Assembly: GCA_049965775.1 (NCBI GenBank)
Contig: JBMFVX010000004.1
Location: 1-43,030, forward strand
Direction of reading: 5' to 3'
DNA length: 43,030 nucleotides
From: JABEVB01 sp049965775
GTDB taxonomy: Bacteria > Planctomycetota > Phycisphaerae > WQYP01
This document shows, in pieces, positions 8,601-15,519 of the stretch (its first letter is position 1; every line of letters starts with the position of its first letter). The notes beneath the pieces are model-generated. The model worked only from the letters and a program-made list of their open reading frames with translations, was not told the DNA's origin and ran no database searches. Both the position numbers and the translations under genes were made by a program.

Positions 8601-11452
8601 GGCTTTGGGGGTTTGCCATTTCCGGCGACCTGCCCATTTTGCTGATGCGGGTTGAAAATCGCGACAATCTTTCGCTGGTTAGCGATGTGCTCAAGGCCCA
8701 TGCGTACTGGCGGCTCAAAGGTCTGGCGGTGGACTTGGTAATCTGGAATCAGGATACATCGATTTACCGCCAAGACCTGCATGAGCAGTTACTGGCGGTT
8801 ATCGCCGCAGGGCCGGATGCCAAGCTGCTTGATCGGCCTGGCGGAATCTTTTTGCGCCGGCTCGACCAGCTTACCGAAGATGACCGATTGCTTTTGCTGG
8901 CGACCGCGGCTGTGGTGCTTTCCGACGGTGCCGGTACCCTCGAAGAGCAACTCGATCGCCCCGGCGGCGAGGCCGATGCCATCATGCCGCGGCTGGTGCC
9001 GGTTTCTCAGCCGCAGCGCGACATTGTTCCACCACCGGCGCGGCGCGAAGATCTGCAGTTCTTTAATGGCATCGGCGGTTTGACCGGTGACGCCCGCGAA
9101 TATGTCATGACCGTATCGCCTGACAAACTACCTCCATCGCCCTGGTGCAACGTCATTGCCGGCGAGCAGTTGGGCACCGTGGTTTCTGAATCCGGCGGCA
9201 TGTACACCTGGGTCGGCAACGCGCACGAATACCGGCTTACGCCCTGGTACAACGACGCCGTAACCGACGCTACGGGCGAGGCGCTGTACATTCGCGATGA
9301 TCAGACGGGTCTTTTTTGGTCGCCGTGCGGACGCAATAGTCCCGGGGGCATTCCAGGCTTGACGCGCCACGGCTTTGGTTACAGTATTTTTGAACGCACG
9401 CAGCAAGGTATCTATTCCGAACTCAAAGTTTACGCGGCTTTGCGCGAGCCAGTCAAATTTTGCGTGCTGAAGGTGGTCAACCGGTCGGCCAAGGCCCGCA
9501 CGCTGAGTGTCACGAACTTTTGCGAATGGGTGTTGGGCGAAAACCGCAGCCGCAATGCCGGCCATGTGGTAACGGAGCTTGATGAGAAAACGGGCGCCAT
9601 TTTGGCGCACAATTATTGGAATGCCGATTTTGCCGGCTGGGTGGCTTTTGCGCATTGCAGCGAGAACGCACGCTCTGTCACCGGAGATCGCACTGAGTTT
9701 TTAGGTCGCAATGGCAGCGTAGACAAACCGGCGGCCATGAGCCGGCGCAAGCTTTCGGGTCGTCTTGGCGGTGTGTACGACCCATGCGCCGCCATGATGT
9801 GCGCTGTGGAACTTGCGCCCGGCGCATCGCGTGAAATTGTATTTATTATAGGTGCCGCACCTGATCTGGTTCAGGCGAGGCAGCTTATAGAGCGGTTTCG
9901 CACGCCGGGCAGCGCACGACGAGCTTTGGAAACCGTCTGGCAGTATTGGAACCGAACCCTCGGCTGCATTCACCTTGAAACACCCGATGCCGGCGTAAAC
10001 GCGCTGGCCAATGGCTGGCTGCTCTACCAGGTTATTTCGTCGCGCATGTGGGGACGCAGTGGATTTTATCAATCGGGCGGAGCCTACGGTTTTCGCGATC
10101 AACTTCAAGACGCCATGGCGGCAGCGCTGGCATCGCCTGAGCTGCTTCGATCGCAAATTCTCCGCGCTGCCTCCCGACAGTTTGAAGAAGGCGATGCGCA
10201 GCACTGGTGGCATCCTCCGGTAGGCCGTGGAGTCCGAACCGCCTTTTCCGATGACTTCTTATGGTTGCCGTTGGCGGTATGCCGTTACGTTGAACTGACG
10301 CGAGACACCGGTGTTTTAGAAGAGAAAGTGGGCTTTTTGCAGGGGCGTCCACTGGCTGAGCATGAGGAGTCCTGGTACGACCTGCCTGGTGTAAGCGGCC
10401 AGGAGGCAACGCTGTGGCAGCACTGTGTGCGGGCTGTGAACCGCGGCTTGCGAACCGGCGAGCATGGCTTGCCGCTCATTGGCTGCGGCGACTGGAACGA
10501 TGGGTTCAATCGAATTGGGCTTCAGGGGCGGGGTGAAAGCGTTTGGTTGGCATTTTTTCAGCGTAAAGTGCTCGATGCCATGGCTCAACTGGCCGAGAAG
10601 CGCCAGGATACAGCCACGGCCGAGCTTTGCCGCAAACATGCCGCCCAGCTTCTTACCGCAATTGAAGAAAATGCCTGGGATGGCCAGTGGTACCGGCGGG
10701 CGTTTTTTGATGATGGCGCACCGCTCGGATCGGCCCAAAACGAGCAGTGCCGCATAGACAGCCTCCCGCAAAGCTGGGCGTTGATCAGTCAAACAGGCAA
10801 TGCCGAGCGCCAGCGCCTCGCACTGGCCGCGGTGGAAGATCATTTGGTAAGCCGCGATCTTAAACTCATCCGATTATTTGATCCGCCGTTTGACCATCCT
10901 CTTCAGGACCCGGGCTACATTGCCGGATACTTACCAGGCGTTCGGGAAAACGGCGGTCAATACACGCATGCGGCCGTTTGGGTGGTAATAGCTTTTGCCA
11001 TGGCCGGGCAAGTGGATAAAGCCTGGGAGCTTTTTGAATTAATTAATCCGCTACTCCATAGCCGCACGCCGCAGGAGGTGACGACCTATCGGGTAGAGCC
11101 TTATGTAGTGGCGGCAGATGTTTATTCGGTCGCGCCGCATCAGGGCCGCGGTGGTTGGACCTGGTACACCGGCTCGGCGGGGTGGATGTATCGACTGTTG
11201 ATTGAGGTGTTTCTGGGCTGGCGGCAGGAAGCGGATCGGCTATGGTTTGAGCCTCGGCTGCCGCAGCACTGGAAGGGGTTCCAGTGTCATTATCGCTATC
11301 GTGAAACATTTTACCATATTCATTTTTCAGGCGGGGGCGATAAAGTTCGTTCCGTACAGGTGGATGGCAATCTGCAGGATGATGGTATTATCACCTTGCA
11401 GGATGATCGGCAGGAGCATCAGGTTCAAATCGAACTCATCCCAAAGGCTTGA
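2681..11452 (+). CDS. ndvB: Cyclic beta-1,2-glucan synthase (GT84 + GH94), about 2,923 aa
   Basis: Makes and trims cyclic beta-1,2-glucan from UDP-glucose at the inner membrane; such glucans act in osmoadaptation and host interaction in rhizobia and Brucella. I chose ATG 2681 (AAGG spaced 3 bases before it) over TTG 2645, which lies inside a hairpin. Order of parts: helical N-terminus with ELWALPIMLRLAL near residue 165; membrane helices about 413-475; GT84 domain with DADTQLP (Asp633, Asp635), HDLLEG near 746 and RRHRWIRGDWQ near 778; membrane helices about 825-997; glycoamylase-like domain about 1015-1555 (HFFNWYD, GVSESGYN); two GH94 sugar-binding modules starting near 1650 and 2140; C-terminal alpha/alpha barrel with the catalytic-type DWNDG (Asp2604/Asp2607). 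Length matches NdvB/ChvB (about 2,800-2,900). The frame is intact over 8.8 kb. Assignment is secure; product size and transport partner are not shown here. Confidence 0.95.
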   Translation: MLKQLLNNAQDRLRSQLLREAAGEPLRLELLSIEQLEQLARERAGEHVLQPGAGSEILLVRLADNQRVLQDTYHLITAAVNAGQAIAPASEWLLDNFYILDEEIRLIRRHLPRGYARQLPVLALGPQRLLPRIYDMALCLISHLDGRVDAEVMSRFIAAYQQTRSLTLGELWALPIMLRLALVENMRRVAGRIAQSRHDRNLANHWADELIAAAAKSPDHTIIVLADMVKSNPPLTSAFVADLVRRLQGQSASLVMALDWVQQLAVRASESLERLVQQESQRQAADQISMGNCFASLRFIDATDWMKFVEGHSVIEQKLRSDPSGLYAQADFQTRDRCRHVIEDLARRGKVDELAVAEKALSLAQSAAKEFGVNSRQAHVGYYLIDQGRLALEGTLKAYPPLRARLQRMVLKNPPLAYLSVVAILTLAPVALLLRPTVESGMALWCIVILALLAALVMSQGALAVVNELATRLIPARLLPRLDFEHGVPDDCRTLVVIPSMLEDPGEVRNLLEQIEVRFLANRDPNLLYALLTDYCDAPQQIMPEDESLLRQAVEGIEQLNQRYAQGNVGPFCLLHRPRHFNEREGVWMGYERKRGKLAETMEWLRGGAQDRFLTVIGDADLLAGVKFLITLDADTQLPRGTAIKLIGTMAHILNRPQIDSKTGLVRHGYGILQPRVAVHLPASRRSWFVRLFGGDAGLDPYTRAVSDVYQDLFGEGSFVGKGIIDIDAFHTVLHKRFPENRILSHDLLEGCHVRSGLVSDVQLFEDFPSHFTADVNRRHRWIRGDWQIVGYLLPWVRDMTGRRLGNRLSALSRWKIFDNLRRSLWPPAVVALFAWLCLGLGHSRVWALGLLAVVFAPLLLSSVFDLAAKSSDLPINLHLNYWAAGLASRLTQGLLLIVFAGFEAVICLQAIGQTLTRLLFTRRHLLQWRSSGLVARGVRHDLPAFVLGMWVAPILGAGLLLCTWLIGDGKPLLAAGPCLLWILSPVAAWLLSRPLDLSRSKLDAKTQQFLRALARRTWHFFETFVVAEDHFLPPDNYQEYPKEKIAHRTSPTNIGLAALANLAAFDAGWISAGTLLFRTRAMLDTMDRLTRYRGHFFNWYDTQTLEPLPPLYVSTVDSGNLAGHLLVLKSGFDEMRAISPLPQRWAAGLGDVLLIIKDSMAADALGAVSGQLPADVSPGAQVRQLEQLIEQMSARDDVSLSESVHVLEQCVKLSAAEAHAAAAASEASSNVRGWIEILSKQAADLCEDIVWLAPWVKLPPPPDMRPANAELAGMWRELSRHFSALNRNAGLSDLAIACQAALDVLPGLHAAAIEPQYQQWRDQWESALRLGLQRLQSRLNDFDRLGRRAAILAQMDFKFLYDTERKLLSIGFRVSDNALDKGFYDLLASEARLTSYIGIVQGQLPQEHWFALGRPVTGRSGQLALLSWSGSMFEYLMPQLVMPQFAGTLLAQTMQAVVERNINYAKARGIPWGVSESGYNATDAQLNYQYRAFGVPGLGFKRRLSEDVVIAPYASMLALLASPQRAAANLLRLKQDGQMGRYGFYEAIDYTASRVPEPGTPATVRSFMVHHQGMGLLGIISHLLHEPMQRRFSADPLLRSGELLLQEKIPRVAGIFPHSSEVAESRRPVAQERPAWRVFSGSATPAPEAHLISNGRYHVMVTTVGSGRSLFNDLALTRWQADYTRDCWGLYCYIRDLDSQRWWSAGISPAGRVGQAYEAVFSEGKAEFRRRDGSIETRMTIAVSPEDDIELRRILLTNRGKTPRTIEVTSYGEVVLQSQTADAAHPAFGNLFVQTSVLSEHFALLATRRARSNTEQPPWLMHQLTVHGAAAEFSYQTGREAFIGRGRSAAQPLAMDRPGPLGNFAGAPLDPIVAIRRHFVIEPEQTICLDMLLGVGATRQQVEAMAARYSDRRLTDRVMDLAWSHNQVMLHQLGATEAEAQLFGRLAGALLYPGPALRAGGETVRRNVRGQSGLWGFAISGDLPILLMRVENRDNLSLVSDVLKAHAYWRLKGLAVDLVIWNQDTSIYRQDLHEQLLAVIAAGPDAKLLDRPGGIFLRRLDQLTEDDRLLLLATAAVVLSDGAGTLEEQLDRPGGEADAIMPRLVPVSQPQRDIVPPPARREDLQFFNGIGGLTGDAREYVMTVSPDKLPPSPWCNVIAGEQLGTVVSESGGMYTWVGNAHEYRLTPWYNDAVTDATGEALYIRDDQTGLFWSPCGRNSPGGIPGLTRHGFGYSIFERTQQGIYSELKVYAALREPVKFCVLKVVNRSAKARTLSVTNFCEWVLGENRSRNAGHVVTELDEKTGAILAHNYWNADFAGWVAFAHCSENARSVTGDRTEFLGRNGSVDKPAAMSRRKLSGRLGGVYDPCAAMMCAVELAPGASREIVFIIGAAPDLVQARQLIERFRTPGSARRALETVWQYWNRTLGCIHLETPDAGVNALANGWLLYQVISSRMWGRSGFYQSGGAYGFRDQLQDAMAAALASPELLRSQILRAASRQFEEGDAQHWWHPPVGRGVRTAFSDDFLWLPLAVCRYVELTRDTGVLEEKVGFLQGRPLAEHEESWYDLPGVSGQEATLWQHCVRAVNRGLRTGEHGLPLIGCGDWNDGFNRIGLQGRGESVWLAFFQRKVLDAMAQLAEKRQDTATAELCRKHAAQLLTAIEENAWDGQWYRRAFFDDGAPLGSAQNEQCRIDSLPQSWALISQTGNAERQRLALAAVEDHLVSRDLKLIRLFDPPFDHPLQDPGYIAGYLPGVRENGGQYTHAAVWVVIAFAMAGQVDKAWELFELINPLLHSRTPQEVTTYRVEPYVVAADVYSVAPHQGRGGWTWYTGSAGWMYRLLIEVFLGWRQEADRLWFEPRLPQHWKGFQCHYRYRETFYHIHFSGGGDKVRSVQVDGNLQDDGIITLQDDRQEHQVQIELIPKA

Positions 11453-11632
11453 ACATAAGGCTCCAGGGAAATGAAATGCCCGATACCGCCAATAATTAAT
11501 TATAATAGATTATATATTCGTAATAATAATGAAATCGGCTGTGTTACCCCCAGTAGAGGGTGTCAAAGACCATTTTTATCGCCCCTTATAAAATACGCCC
11601 GATAAAAATTTAACAATATTCTAACTTGCCTC
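11453..11632. other. AT-rich intergenic spacer
   Basis: This 180-base stretch is much more AT-rich than its surroundings, with runs of alternating A and T around 11490-11530 including a perfect TATAAT at 11501-11506, but no matching -35 element. No open frame or terminator with a T-tract was recognised. It separates the glucan synthase from the promoter and leader of the next gene. Confidence 0.5.
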
Positions 11633-11661
11633 TTGCCTCGCAGAGGGGTGCTGCCTACTAT
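11633..11661 (+). promoter_or_regulatory. Candidate sigma-70 promoter of the HEAT/TPR gene
   Basis: TTGCCT (11633-11638) and TACTAT (11656-11661) are spaced by 17 bp. Predicted transcription would begin near 11667-11668, exactly at the first base of the structured leader described next, which supports both calls. Each hexamer matches four of six consensus positions. Confidence 0.5.
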
Positions 11662-11666
11662 TAGCC

Positions 11667-11812
11667 GGTGTCAGATAGCAGGCTTTGTCCTGCCGGGCTG
11701 ATGTGGAGTGGTGGCTCCACAGATGGCGAAAGCTAAAGTCTTGGCAGGTCAATGGCACCACGTAGTTTAGTTCATAAGTGGTTGTACTGTTTTCTGGCCG
11801 GTGGGGGCAGGA
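11667..11812 (+). ncRNA. Candidate structured leader RNA with alternative pairing onto the ribosome binding site
   Basis: Visible helices: P1 GGTGTCA (11667-11673) with TGGCACC (11753-11759, one G-U) closes a multi-branched element. P2 is GCAGG (11678-11682) with CCTGC (11689-11693). P3 is a perfect 7-bp TGTGGAG/CTCCACA (11702-11708/11715-11721). P4 is TGGC/GCTA capped by a GAAA tetraloop (11724-11735). The P2 3' strand CCTGCC (11689-11694) can instead pair with GGCAGG at 11743-11748. TCCTGCC (11688-11694) can also pair with GGCAGGA at 11806-11812, which overlaps the Shine-Dalgarno of the following gene. This looks like a regulatory leader. I do not recognise a known riboswitch family. Confidence 0.45.
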
Positions 11813-11821
11813 GAGTTTTAC

Positions 11822-12502
11822 ATGCGCCCAAACAAGCCCAACGAAGTTCTAGCCAAGCGTCTGATCACCCAGGTGCAGGGAGCCTTTGACCGGGGTGATT
11901 TGCACATGGCCCATCGTAGCCTCTGCGATGGTTGGAACACCCGTGACCTCATAGACCTGCTGGAGCATCCCAGTGCCGCTGTGCGGAAATTGGCCGTGAT
12001 GTCGCTCGCTTTGGTGGGCGATTCTTCGGCGGTTGGCCCGGTGGCCCGCGTGCTTCATGATGAAACTCCAGGCCTTAACGACGCCGCCGATAACGCTCTC
12101 ATGTGTATTTGGGCCAGAGCGGGCCGCCGTCAAAGCGGCATGTTTCTCAAAAATGGTTCGCAGCATCTCAACCATGGTAACATTGAAGCCGCCATCGAAA
12201 AGTTCTCGATGGCCATACAGGCTGACAGCGACTTTGCCGAGGCCTATCATCAGCGATCTATCGCTTATGCAATGGCCGAACGCTATGCCGAAGCCATCAA
12301 AGACTGCAACGAAGTGCTCGCCCGCGTGCCACAGCATTTTATGGCCATGGCCGGTCTGGGGCATTGCCACGCCAGCATGGGTGATTTTGATGGTGCACGT
12401 CGCTACTATCGGCTGGCTTTGGCCATTAACCCAGGCATGACCGCGCTGGAAGAGTCGCTCCGCGACCTGACCGAACTGCTCGGTCCGGCGGAAGCGGCGT
12501 GA
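11822..12502 (+). CDS. HEAT-like plus TPR repeat protein
   Basis: 226 residues from ATG 11822, preferred over the in-frame GTG at 11801 because GGAG at 11811 region sits about 8 bases before the ATG. No signal peptide or membrane segment, so cytoplasmic. Residues about 35-95 look like HEAT/armadillo-type helices (HPSAAVRKLAVMSLALVGDSSAVGPVARVL). Residues about 115-215 contain three TPR-type units (NHGNIEAAIEKFSMAIQAD, AEAYHQRSIAYAMAERYAEA, MAMAGLGHCHASMGDFDGAR). Both repeats are protein-binding scaffolds; the partner is unknown. The gene ends 9 bp from the convergent argC. Its unusually long leader suggests post-transcriptional control. Confidence 0.8.
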   Translation: MRPNKPNEVLAKRLITQVQGAFDRGDLHMAHRSLCDGWNTRDLIDLLEHPSAAVRKLAVMSLALVGDSSAVGPVARVLHDETPGLNDAADNALMCIWARAGRRQSGMFLKNGSQHLNHGNIEAAIEKFSMAIQADSDFAEAYHQRSIAYAMAERYAEAIKDCNEVLARVPQHFMAMAGLGHCHASMGDFDGARRYYRLALAINPGMTALEESLRDLTELLGPAEAA

Positions 12503-12511
12503 ATGAGGATT

Positions 12512-13471
12512 TTAGTCGGCGGGTAATTCGTAAAGGCTGTTGCCGTCAAGGCCCAGCATCAAATCAAGATTTTGCACAGCGGCCCCCGAGGCCCCTTTGC
12601 CAAGATTATCGAGCCGGGCAACGAGCAACGCTTGCTGCTCGGCTCGGTTTTCAAACACAAATATTTCCATCCTATTGCTGCCATTAAGCGCATCGGGCGC
12701 AAGATGCACCGCAGGCCGCGGGTCCAGCGGCATTACTTTTATAAACCGCTGATTGGCGTACCGGTGCGCCAGTGCCTGGTGAATTTCCAGCCCGCTGACG
12801 GGCTTGGGCAAGGCCCAAAGTTGCAGTGGAATTTCAACCAGCATGCCCTGGGCGAATTTGCCCACCGCCGGCACAAACAGCGGCCGGTGCACAAGGCCGC
12901 TGTGCACCCTCATTTCTTCAACATGTTTGTGGTTAAGCTCCAGCGCATAGAGCCGAATGGGGTCGTTAATGACATTGGCACCGCGACCCTCAAATGAATC
13001 AATCATCTGCCGCCCACCGCCGCTGTAGCCTGAAATGCCCTGTACCGTCAGGGGAACTTCGGGGGGCAGCAGTCCGGCGTCTACCAGAGGCCGCACCAAC
13101 AGCACCATGCCCGAGGAATAACACCCCGGGTTGGCGACGCGATGGGCCGTGCGGATTTTATCCGCCTGGTGCGGAGCCAGTTCTGGTATGCCGTAAACCC
13201 AATCGGGTTGGGTGCGATGCGCGGTGCTGGCATCAAGTACCCGCACGTTGGGATTGCTGATCATGGCGACCGCAGCGCGGGCGGCGTCGTCGGGCAGGCA
13301 CAGCACGGCTACATCCACGCTGTTAAGAAGCCGCTGTCTCTCGGCGTCGTCTTTGCGCTTGTCGTGGGCAATGCTGATGAGTTCAATATCAGACCGATGG
13401 GTCAGCCGAGCTCTAATTTGCAGACCGGTGGTGCCTGCCTCGCCATCAATAAATATTTTTGCCCTTGCCAT
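12512..13471 (-). CDS. argC: N-acetyl-gamma-glutamyl-phosphate reductase, short type
   Basis: Third step of arginine biosynthesis: NADPH-dependent reduction of N-acetylglutamyl-5-phosphate to the semialdehyde, in the cytoplasm. 319 residues from ATG 13471, chosen because MARAKIFIDGEAGTTGLQI is the expected N-terminus with its nucleotide-binding GEAGTTG. The longer in-frame start would add about 31 unconserved residues. The catalytic cysteine is in VANPGCYSSG, followed by GISGYSGGG and a C-terminal HVEEM..PLFVPAVGKF..GMLVEIPL typical of the type 2 (about 310 aa) ArgC group. It stands alone, with no other arg gene nearby. A weak dyad TCACT..AGTGA at 13565-13581 lies about 95 bases upstream; its role is unknown. 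Confidence 0.93.
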   Translation of the reverse strand: MARAKIFIDGEAGTTGLQIRARLTHRSDIELISIAHDKRKDDAERQRLLNSVDVAVLCLPDDAARAAVAMISNPNVRVLDASTAHRTQPDWVYGIPELAPHQADKIRTAHRVANPGCYSSGMVLLVRPLVDAGLLPPEVPLTVQGISGYSGGGRQMIDSFEGRGANVINDPIRLYALELNHKHVEEMRVHSGLVHRPLFVPAVGKFAQGMLVEIPLQLWALPKPVSGLEIHQALAHRYANQRFIKVMPLDPRPAVHLAPDALNGSNRMEIFVFENRAEQQALLVARLDNLGKGASGAAVQNLDLMLGLDGNSLYELPAD

Positions 13472-13605
13472 CAATTCAATCTTTCTTTGTTGCCAGCAGC
13501 GGGGTTGGCGCATCTGTTCCTGCAGGTGCACCGCTATGCCCGCTTGGCGAACGTCGCCAGTCAATCACTAATATACAGTGACAAGCCCCGCCGCAGCCAG
13601 CGCCG

Positions 13606-13640
13606 GTAACGCAGACATCTTGTCTGCATCTGCCCGAGTG
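13606..13640. repeat. Dispersed hairpin repeat, copy A
   Basis: GTAACGCAGACATCTTGTCTGC followed by ATCTGCCC; GCAGAC and GTCTGC form a perfect 6-bp stem around ATCTT. The GTAACGC-hairpin-TGCCC arrangement recurs near 29055 and 42657, always between genes. Copy A shows only the first hairpin clearly. Confidence 0.5.
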
Positions 13641-13793
13641 CAAGGCTCTGCGTTCCGCTGCAAAGCAAGGCAGCCATCGCCTCGTACCCGGCAAAATCGC
13701 CTCACAAGGCATAACGCCGCCTCATGTGTTTAACAGTGCGTGTAAAAAGCTATGGTAGCACCGTGGGCCTCACGCGCCCGCGGCATCTGCGGC

Positions 13794-13903
13794 ATCGCCT
13801 TTCGACAGCTTGCGCTCGCCGTCAGTTGACTTGGCGCTCGCGCTTACCACCGATGCACCGGCAAGCGCAATCGCCTCGCGACAGATTCGCACGCGCCGTC
13901 AGT
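13794..13903. repeat. Degenerate direct repeat pair (33-34 bp units)
   Basis: Units at 13794-13826 and 13870-13903 both begin ATCGCCT, continue with CGACAG and end with GCCGTCAGT, and differ at a few internal positions. Unit starts are 76 bp apart. They lie just downstream of the SGNH hydrolase stop codon (13918) on its strand. Function is unknown; they may be decayed remnants of a larger repeat. Confidence 0.45.
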
Positions 13904-13917
13904 CGCCGTTTGGCAGC

Positions 13918-15375
13918 TTAGTGTGCGATCGGCCCTGTCGTCGGAGAAAGCTCATAGTGTGCCGGCAGTGGTTGCATGATGCCGCGAAGGCGTAAACGCT
14001 GCAGGTGAACAAGTTTAGAATAGCCTGCGAGAATTTGTTGTACCGCGCGTTGCGCCGCGGGGCTATTGTCAATACGACCCGGTTTAACGTGCACCCAGGG
14101 ACTCGCGACGTATGTTTGTGTTTGGTTGGCTGTGGAGGCGTAGAGAGTCAGTTCAAGCTGTCGCCAGGCGAAATACCGCATCGAGCTGATGCGCCAAACC
14201 TGCCTGAGTACGCGAAAAGCCTGTTGAAGCATGGGTGTGTTGTACTTAGCGAGATTAATGCCATCCGCCAGTTGCTTTTGGGTGAATGTGCCGACCAGTG
14301 TGTTATTGATTCGCAACGTATAGTTCGCTGCAGTCAGGCCGCTCACCGCAAGCGTTTGTGTATCGAGGTTGCGGTAGAAATGGGCAATACCAAGAACCTG
14401 CTTTGCGAGCGGATTGGTAAAGGCGGTAAGTTGTGGCGGACCTAAGTAGGGGAGTTCAACGGCGATACTGTTGATCGTCCATGTGCGGCTGATGGGGGGA
14501 AACTGGGGGCAATGAGCGTGCAAATTCATGATGGGAAATGGCAGGGCAGTGTCATGCTGCGTCCAGGTTAATTTTCCGGCGTGATGGCTCAAATGCAAGA
14601 TCGTTGTATGATCACTGCGGATCGCCGCCAGCGGCCTCGCCTGAATGTGCACCGCCGTAACTGTGGCTGGAGCATGCCAGGCCTTAAGCAGGGCGGTCGC
14701 CATGAGCAGTTGTCCGCTTGCCCCTGGATGAATTTTCCCCGGAATAAGTTTGGATGCCAGCGTTGGAGAGGTCTGGCCGATGCGGGCCATCGCGCTGACA
14801 AGCGGGGCGTTAAAGTCTACAAATAGAGCATTATTTTGTTTGGCGAGCTGCCGGACGAATCGGCTCATGGCTATGAGCCGGTCATTAACCTTATTGGGTG
14901 TGGCACTATCGCCGAATGGCGAAGGGCCAATCAACACCAGCCGTGCTCGCGGTAAATGTTTCCTCAATTTGGCGACGAGCAGTTGATAGCCCTGTTCGTA
15001 AGAGGGAAGTGGATGGGGCCTAAATACATCATTCATGCCCAGCATGACGACCACGACGGTCGGCCGGAATGGAAATACATCGCGGGCGAGCCGCACGTTA
15101 AGCGGGCCGGTCCAGCCGCCGCGCACCGTATCTCCTCCGACGCCGGAATTGATGAAGGTGACCGGAAGCCCGGGAAAGCGTGTATGCACAAAGGTTGCTA
15201 CGTCATTGGTGTACAGCCGCTGTTCTGTAATGCTGTCGCCGTAAAACACCACGCGATCATGCGACTGAAGAAAAAACGCGGATGACGGATTTTTGGCCGC
15301 TGCGCAAGAGGCGAACATGCTGATCAGCACGAGCACGATGCGCGGCAGGTATAAACGGGATACCACAGGCGACAT
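13918..15375 (-). CDS. Secreted SGNH/GDSL-type hydrolase
   Basis: 485 residues from ATG 15375, giving a signal peptide (SRLYLPRIVLVLISMFASCAAA). The in-frame TTG at 15438 falls inside the spacer of a good promoter, so it is unlikely to be the start. SGNH blocks: GDSIT with the nucleophile Ser48, the glycine in NSGVGGDTV, the asparagine in LGMNDVF, and the C-terminal Asp/His block in LIPGKIHPGASG. The family comprises esterases, lipases and carbohydrate deacetylases that work outside the cytoplasm. The C-terminal 230 residues (after about 250) have beta-rich character and no catalytic motif, so may be an accessory domain. The substrate is not predictable. FASC is a poor lipobox, so I favour a secreted rather than lipidated form. 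Confidence 0.85.
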   Translation of the reverse strand: MSPVVSRLYLPRIVLVLISMFASCAAAKNPSSAFFLQSHDRVVFYGDSITEQRLYTNDVATFVHTRFPGLPVTFINSGVGGDTVRGGWTGPLNVRLARDVFPFRPTVVVVMLGMNDVFRPHPLPSYEQGYQLLVAKLRKHLPRARLVLIGPSPFGDSATPNKVNDRLIAMSRFVRQLAKQNNALFVDFNAPLVSAMARIGQTSPTLASKLIPGKIHPGASGQLLMATALLKAWHAPATVTAVHIQARPLAAIRSDHTTILHLSHHAGKLTWTQHDTALPFPIMNLHAHCPQFPPISRTWTINSIAVELPYLGPPQLTAFTNPLAKQVLGIAHFYRNLDTQTLAVSGLTAANYTLRINNTLVGTFTQKQLADGINLAKYNTPMLQQAFRVLRQVWRISSMRYFAWRQLELTLYASTANQTQTYVASPWVHVKPGRIDNSPAAQRAVQQILAGYSKLVHLQRLRLRGIMQPLPAHYELSPTTGPIAH

Positions 15376-15425
15376 ATTATGTATCTTTATTCCAAAGGAC
15401 CTTATTATTTGCAGTTTGACAGGGC

Positions 15426-15454
15426 GGTATAACTCCAAATGATTTATCAGCCAA
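15426..15454 (-). promoter_or_regulatory. Candidate sigma-70 promoter of the SGNH hydrolase gene
   Basis: On the minus strand TTGGCT (15454-15449) and TATACC (15431-15426) are spaced by exactly 17 bp, about 50 bases before ATG 15375. It lies between sdhB and the hydrolase, so the hydrolase can be transcribed independently of the sdh operon. Confidence 0.5.
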
Positions 15455-15519
15455 GTGCGCGATAACCGATGGCTGGAGCTTATTCTAAGTCGCTAGTTAG
15501 CTCGTATATCGCCTTGGGC

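Larger units (their letters stand above)
13472..13917. other. Intergenic region with repeats, no gene recognised
   Basis: 446 bases between argC and the SGNH hydrolase gene. It holds the upstream region of argC, one member of a dispersed hairpin repeat (13606-13640) and a degenerate direct repeat (13794-13826 and 13870-13903). No convincing open frame or RNA gene is seen. Confidence 0.6.
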
